DNA of 64,000 bases from contig OX421962.1 of NCBI GenBank assembly GCA_949128115.1, forward strand, positions 42,121,745 through 42,185,744, given 5' to 3'. Position numbers and translations under genes: made by a program. This DNA is from Anaspis maculata (taxonomy: Eukaryota > Arthropoda > Insecta > Coleoptera > Scraptiidae). Positions 59,101 through 64,000 of this stretch are shown one piece after another. A model generated the notes under the pieces. That model made no database searches. It was not told the origin of the DNA and saw only the letters and a list, made by a program, of their open reading frames with translations. Positions within the stretch are counted from its first letter, which is position 1. Every line of letters begins with the position of its first letter.

Positions 59101-62100
59101 GCCCAGAATTCGACAATGACATTGATTTCTGTGTTTGACGTTGACATTTTGTCCAGTTTTATCAGCAACTTGTGAAGCCTTCCGATTTAAAATGGATATT
59201 CGGCGGTCGAAAAAGTTTGTGTCACTCAGAGTGACTGTCGCCACACCATGCTGTCGTCAATACAATACAGCACTGATTAAATGAAATATCCCCAGACAAT
59301 TTTGCGGTAAATTTGAATGTTATGGTTGAAGTGTTCCATGTTTTTTTTATTTCGTAATTTGGGGCATTTGGGAATGACCCCTCACATATGTGCTTTCATG
59401 AATAGGTTGCGAGGGTTACACCGATTTTTCTATGTAATCACTTCTACTTGAAAACGACGCATAATCCATTAAGCTTAGTTTGAGAATCACCTATTTTACA
59501 GTGTAACATATGGAAGACTTAGAACGAATCACCTCGTTTTTTAGCGCATGCGCTAAGCGGTCACGCAAGATTGTATATTATACATATATCGGTCACAAGC
59601 ACGGAGCCAGGGCCAGCTGCCGAACTGCAGCGCCGCGACTGTAAAAATCGCATGCTGTCAATACACATAATTTTTACTTTGTGCAGTCGGCGGGGCGGAT
59701 TGTATCTTCTATAGCAATGGAGGAATCAAATAATACTGTCACTCATAATTTCTCCATTACTTTCTGCATATTTCGTTCGCTGGATGTATGCATGTATCTA
59801 CCTAGAACGGTTCGCAAGATTCCTCGATGGAGAAGTTCACACTGTAGCGTTAAATGCCGACTTTTCAAACATTTAATTTTTTTGCAATCGCGCGGCCGAA
59901 CTAAATATTTTTTGTGCCTATTCCCATCCACAGACAATTAGCATTAATTTGCAAGAAACCCGATACGACTTTTTGTTGTTTAGAGGAGTTCAACTACAAG
60001 ACGAATGGACGGATTTCGTGAATGAAATGGCTTCAGCAGATGAGACTTAGTGAAAATTATACACATAAGATCAATTTATTACTCTTCCTTTGCATGATGA
60101 AATGAAGAAAATCTGTTTTCTTTTTACTTTCCGAAGAATTTCTGTTTGTTTTTTAATATGATCGAAGAACAATGCGAACATGGTGACAAATGTTATCAAG
60201 ATCTAGAGTAGAGTCGAAGCATCAACTTTTGAGAGGTGTGACGATATTTAACGTCAGCTTGTAGGAGTACCAGCAACTTCAATTTTCCAGGGGGTCTCTA
60301 TGCACTATTATGAATAATGTAAGTGTAGGTAGTGTTTTAGTTGTCAGTATCTTAAACCATCCCAAAGAGGGAGCACCTAGTTGGGGCAGTCAAATCACGC
60401 ATGAAAATATTCACCTTCTCAAGACCGTTTTTCTTTGTTTCACAGCGATTTTCTCCATGCAGCTTGCGTTCGATAAGGAAAGTTCTGCAGGCCAAATCGG
60501 GCCGTTGCTTTTCCGAACCGGAGGAAAGCTTCTGCGGTAACCTGAGGGTGGAAGGCGACGAAGAATGCGACGCCGGCCTGTTGGGAACCGAAGATAACGA
60601 TTCTTGCTGCGACAAAGACTGCAAGCTGAGGCAAAAGGCCGTCTGCAGCGATAAAAACTCACCTTGCTGTCAAAACTGCCAGTACATGGGCAGCAAGGTG
60701 AAATGCAGGGAAGCTCAGTACGCTACTTGTGAACAAGAATCTTTGTGCACTGGACACCAGTCGGAGTGCCCCAAGAGTCCTCCCATGGCGGACGGAACCG
60801 ATTGCCAAGAGCGGGGCAAGTGCAAGGGTGGAAAATGTATTCCGTTTTGCGAAACCCAAGGGATGCAGAGCTGTATGTGTGATATAAGTAAGTCAAGAAA
60901 AAAACATTATTTTAATCCTCGCCAGACGTAGTGGCGGAGATTATTTGTGGCCCCTTTTTTATTTTTTTCCTGTTTTTTTTTTTGTTTTCTATAGCAAAAC
61001 TTTCCCAAATCTTCCATATCTTCTGAATTTTTCGAACGGTTTAACATACAGGGTGATTCAAAAGTCTCGGACCACCTTGAAGAGATGGATTCAATGAAGA
61101 TGCATAATATGGAGGTGTAGCAGATTACTGAAAAGTTGTTGAAAAAATCTACGTCTTTTAATTTTGAAGTTATGGAGGGACAAACGTTGGTCCTTCGATC
61201 GTTTCTATTTTCGTTGTTTCAAAAGATTTTTGTAAACTGTTTATGGAGAAATGATGAGTATAAAAAATTAACCTTTGAATATGTATTGAATAATTTTTTA
61301 GGATTCATAACTCACCCTGTATACAAAACAGAAATTCATTACAGATTCAGAGGTTGATTTTTTGTACTCAATGTGTGTCCATAATAGTTTACTAAAATCT
61401 TTTGGAACAACGAAAATAGAAGCGACCAAAGGACCAACTTTTGTCCCTCCATAACTTCAAAAGTAGGAGACGTAAAATTTTTTCAACAACTTTCCAGCAC
61501 TCTACTAAGCTTCCATATTACGCATCTCCAAGATGGTCCGACACTTTTGAATCACCCTGTAATAGAGCTCGTTCTTTCATTAATCGAATCTTAATATATT
61601 TTGGCTTGATACCGACGACATTTGAAGACGATCGGTCAAATATAAATAATCTTAAACACACGGGTTGCGAAACTTGTTTGATATAACGACGCGCAAATAT
61701 GCTCACCTTTACGTCATCATATCTTTGGGTTTAATTGAGCCATGTGTTTGATTTTTTTTTTTTATTAAAATTTACAGAGACCTTTGCAATAGTGCAACAG
61801 CGATTAAGAAAAAAAAGTTTAATAATTTACTTATACACTCAGAAAACATTATTCATGCAAATTTCTATATACAGGGTGATTCAAAAGTGTCGGACCACTT
61901 TGAATGTGAGTAATATGGAAGTGTAGTAGAGTGCTGGAAAGTTGTTAAAAAAATTCTATGTCTTCTAATTTTGAAGTTATGGAGGGACAAAAGCTGGTCC
62001 TTCGATCGCTTCTATTTTGGTTGTTTCAAAAGATTTTAGTAAACTGTTTATGGAAAAAGAATGAGCAAATGAGCACAAAAAATCAACCTTTGAATCTGCA

Positions 62101-63846
62101 AATAATTTCTGTTTTGTATACAGGGTGAGTCATGAATCCCAAAAATTATTTTTTTCTGAAAGTACCTGTGATCAGCCACATTGGTCCCATAACCTATGTA
62201 GAACACAATAAAACTATAAAACACAATTCATTTCAATAGAATTCTGTTGCTTCTGGTTTTTTAGGAAAACTAAATTTTTGTAGTTTATGATTCACCCTGT
62301 ATAGTAAACAGAAATTCAATACAGATTCAGAGGTTGATTTTTTGTACTCATTATTTTTCCATAAACAGTTTACTAAAATCTTGGGAATAGAAGCAATCGA
62401 AGGACCAACTTTTGTCCCTCCATAACTTCAAAATTAAAAGACATAGAATTTTTTCAACAACTTTCCAGCACTCGACTACACCTCCATATTACGCACCGTT
62501 GAGATGGTCCGACACTTTTGAATCACCCTGTATGTACAATCATCTGTATGCATTGAAAAAAAAAATTGATTACATTTTGATTTTTTTAGCAGATTTTTTT
62601 TCTGACACATCAACTTAGAAGAGCGCGCACGGCGATGACTGGCAGTCTAATACTGAGCAAAACCTACTACGTTAAAGTGAGGTGGACGTTTTTTCTTATA
62701 AAGCTGAGCTTCCATTAAAATGATCAGATATTTGTTCTTTATAACTATTCAAAAAAAGGCTCCCGTTGAGGCCAACCGAGTTAAGGCGAGAACCACCCTA
62801 AACGTCTATATAATCGAAAAGGTCCCATTTAAGGACCTTTGCTTGCTTGCTTTGCTCATGTCTTTCAATAAAATTAGTGAAATGATCACCCGGTTTCTTA
62901 CGTGTTGCATTCAAATTTTTCTTCTACTTTCGTTTCTTTACTTTTTGCATAAATGGCTATTCCATCTCAGGTGTCGTTTGGCAAGTATGTTTCGCTATCC
63001 CTTTATTGAAGTTTTAGGGCATTATTATCAATAATAACTTTTTGCCAACCAGGTTTTCCTGGGCGGGACTTCCTATTAAACACATCGAAATTGTTATGGG
63101 GAAGGCGAATGAACCTGTATTTGGAACGTTCTAATAGAAGTCAATCTTTTCAGTTGAAAATGCTTGCAAGCGGTGCTGTCGTTCCAACATAAATGAGACC
63201 TGTTCACCTGTGGATGCCAATGATATTTTAGCGGATGGCACACCTTGCATCCAAGGTTTTTGCAATAACGTAAGTTTGTAGTCAAGTCCAAATTTAATTG
63301 CTGCGTTTTCCAAGTTCAAGTTTTGGCGAACTTTGTTAATACTTAGTTGAATATGCAAGATTGTAAGTAGGTAGTTTATTCACACTGCTTCATAATAAAA
63401 TTGCGAGTGGATCAATAATTGAATCTGGGGGAGGCAGGCAATAACGTATGTTGTTTTGATGGTCGTGAAAGATCTAGATGCATTATTAATAGGAATACCA
63501 CCGAGGATCTGATGAACAATAAAATATTTTTCAGGGTCATTGCGAGAAGACCGTCCAAGATGTGGTGGAAAGATTCTGGGACATTATTGAGGACATCAAC
63601 ATCAACAAAGTGCTTCTGTTCCTTAGGGACAATATTGTTGGGACTGTAGTTTTGGTGACGGCTCTGTTGTGGATCCCGACTAGCTGCGTCATCAATTACG
63701 TCGATCGTAAGCGGAGACGTGAAGAAAACGAACGACTCGAGTGGCATTACAAAAGCGACTTGATTCATCCATCAGATGCGAGGCGGGTTATTCACATACG
63801 AGTACCCAGATCTAAAAACGTAACCCGACCAATAATCCCAGAGTAG
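53136..63846 (+). CDS. ADAM17: ADAM17 / TACE metalloprotease (sheddase)
   Basis: Exons 53136-53187, 53247-53486, 53555-53676, 55320-55658, 55719-55916, one of 56121-56268 or 56418-56556, 58281-58516, 60446-60887, 63154-63269 and 63535-63846 join in frame to 734 or 731 aa. Order: signal peptide; prodomain with cysteine switch GPRVCGYV (Cys about 179); catalytic domain with zinc motif [11 protein letters not shown] (His about 400, 404, 410; Glu 401) and the downstream Met-turn region; disintegrin-like Cys domain ([20 protein letters not shown]); membrane-proximal Cys region; one transmembrane span (about 662-684); short 45-residue tail. The prodomain junction has NKR|Q rather than a full RXKR furin site. 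ADAM17 sheds membrane-bound ligands and receptors; the tail is much shorter than in vertebrates, as in fly Tace. It is divergent from glucosidase II beta. Confidence 0.95.
53677..55319 (+). other. ADAM17 intron 3
   Basis: It holds two inverted repeats: 54242-54530 (CGAGAATCAATAAGAATTTT with AAATTTTCAATGATTCTC, and GTCAGTATGACGTGTAAC with GTTACACATCATACTGAC) and the MITE at 54940-55076. An (AAT)n run is at 55140-55158. No exon was recognised. Confidence 0.6.
54940..55076. mobile_element. 137-bp MITE, TA flanks
   Basis: Ends CCAAGGGCACACAAGAAAGC and GCTTTCTAGTGTGTCCAGGG are inverted, with TTAATGATCATTAA inside both arms. TA lies on each side. Confidence 0.7.
56121..56268 (+). CDS. ADAM17: ADAM17 alternative catalytic exon 6a
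   Basis: 148 nt, acceptor TTTTATTGAAG, donor G|GTTGTA; enters in phase 0 and leaves in phase 1. It encodes 49 residues starting [17 protein letters not shown], with [18 protein letters not shown]. It is the same protease segment as exon 6b but differs in about half the positions and is three residues longer just before the LGLAY edge strand. Cysteines, LAHLF, LGLAY, SPR and GGIC are kept, so it looks maintained by selection. Confidence 0.8.
56418..56556 (+). CDS. ADAM17: ADAM17 alternative catalytic exon 6b
   Basis: 139 nt, acceptor CTTGGTATAG, donor G|GTATTT; enters in phase 0 and leaves in phase 1. It encodes 46 residues starting [17 protein letters not shown], with [18 protein letters not shown], closer to the vertebrate ADAM17 sequence than 6a. 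The intron between 6a and 6b is 149 bp. Reading 6a then 6b would shift the frame, so only one can be used per functional transcript. Confidence 0.88.
56773..58203. mobile_element. 1.43-kb foldback element, 5-bp duplication, in ADAM17 intron
   Basis: Arms of about 700 bp begin AGTGCGGGCGCTA and end TAGTGCCCCCACT, flanked by ATTAT on both sides (56768-56772 and 58204-58208), with the centre near 57510. Each arm carries an open, coding-like stretch of about 92 codons (57607-57882 on plus, mirrored on minus in the left arm), with [18 protein letters not shown] and [18 protein letters not shown] do not recognise that protein. The element lies between exons 6b and 7 of ADAM17. Confidence 0.8.
58517..60445 (+). 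other. ADAM17 intron 7
   Basis: It holds the MITE at 58924-59104; otherwise AT-rich DNA with no recognised exon. The 86-codon frame at 59681-59941 has no family features. Confidence 0.55.
58924..59104. mobile_element. 181-bp MITE
   Basis: Ends GGGCCGCTATTCTTAAATCG and CGATTGAAGAATAGCGGCCC are inverted repeats; pairing continues through TGTGAGAA with TTCTCACA and ACTTTCGCTAC-type blocks. It is flanked by CA on both sides, too short to call a duplication. Confidence 0.78.
61049..61559. mobile_element. Palindromic TA element, CAGGGTGATTC family, copy 1
   Basis: Ends CAGGGTGATTCAAAAGTCTC and its mirror are flanked by TA. Inner arms mirror TTTTGAAGTTATGGAGGGAC. A CTCACCCTGTATAC block at about 61312 is a remnant of a second family that is complete in copy 2. 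Confidence 0.82.
61872..62530. mobile_element. Palindromic TA element, CAGGGTGATTC family, copy 2
   Basis: Same ends and inner arms as copy 1 (CAGGGTGATTCAAAAGTGTC and mirror), flanked by TA. It carries a separate TA-flanked insertion at 62121-62299 in its centre. Confidence 0.82.
62121..62299. mobile_element. 179-bp CAGGGTGAGTC element nested in copy 2
   Basis: Ends CAGGGTGAGTCATGAATC and GATTCACCCTG are bounded by TA. It is similar in tip to, but distinct from, its host element. Confidence 0.65.
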
Positions 63847-64000
63847 GACCACTTACCAATTGATATTCTATTTATTGTGATATTTGACGTTTTACGAAGT
63901 GTTATTTTATTTACCACCTCTTTTATCGAGGGTTTTAAAAAAGTCGCATTGAAGTCATTACTAGCATTAGGTACCTGCAATTTTTGTTGAAAATACGTAA

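Larger units (their letters stand above)
60888..63153 (+). other. ADAM17 intron 8
   Basis: It is about half filled by the two CAGGGTGATTC palindromes listed next. The remainder is AT-rich, including 62531-63153, with no recognised exon. Confidence 0.6.

Overview
This window is nuclear DNA of an arthropod, most likely an insect. The evidence is the exon/intron structure (introns from about 50 bp to 10 kb with GT-AG borders), an insect-like U1 snRNA gene, and protein-coding exons of animal gene families. The DNA is AT-rich and crowded with non-autonomous DNA transposons. I did not identify the species.

Layout, left to right. (1) About 3.6-15.4 kb, plus strand: the 3' part of a Mad/Mxd-type bHLH-zipper repressor gene; its first exon or exons lie outside the window or were not found. 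(2) 18.8-21.1 kb: two weak small-gene candidates. (3) 23.9-28.9 kb, minus strand: a four-exon gene for a 214-aa acidic, low-complexity protein that I do not recognise. (4) 29.7-47.2 kb, minus strand: a complete TXNDC5/ERp46-type protein disulfide isomerase with three CGHC thioredoxin domains and a C-terminal HDEL. Its 10-kb fourth intron holds a U1 snRNA gene with a plausible PSE. (5) 48.75-52.84 kb, minus strand: complete glucosidase II beta subunit, also ending in HDEL. (6) 53.14-63.85 kb, plus strand: complete ADAM17/TACE sheddase. Genes 5 and 6 are head to head, with 291 bp between start codons. Genes 4 and 5 are both ER-lumenal folding and quality-control proteins and lie in tandem.

The most interesting coding observation is in ADAM17. 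The exon that encodes the protease segment just before the zinc-binding helix is present twice in tandem (56121-56268 and 56418-56556). Both copies are open, keep the same entry and exit phases, and cannot be included together without a frameshift. This is the layout of mutually exclusive alternative exons, which would give two catalytic-domain isoforms.

The most interesting non-coding observation is the number of long palindromes (0.2-3 kb). They come from several transposon classes, judged by target duplications: TA, TTAA, TWA, 8-bp hAT type, and one with 5 bp. Nesting lets insertion order be read, and in two places an empty pre-insertion site is preserved inside the window. Two copies of a Helentron/HINE-like element carrying a minisatellite, a tRNA-headed SINE broken by a Harbinger-like MITE, and a hammerhead-ribozyme-like motif complete the repeat picture. 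Splice sites and exon joins were worked out by eye from reading frame, GT-AG borders and recalled family alignments; no database search was run.
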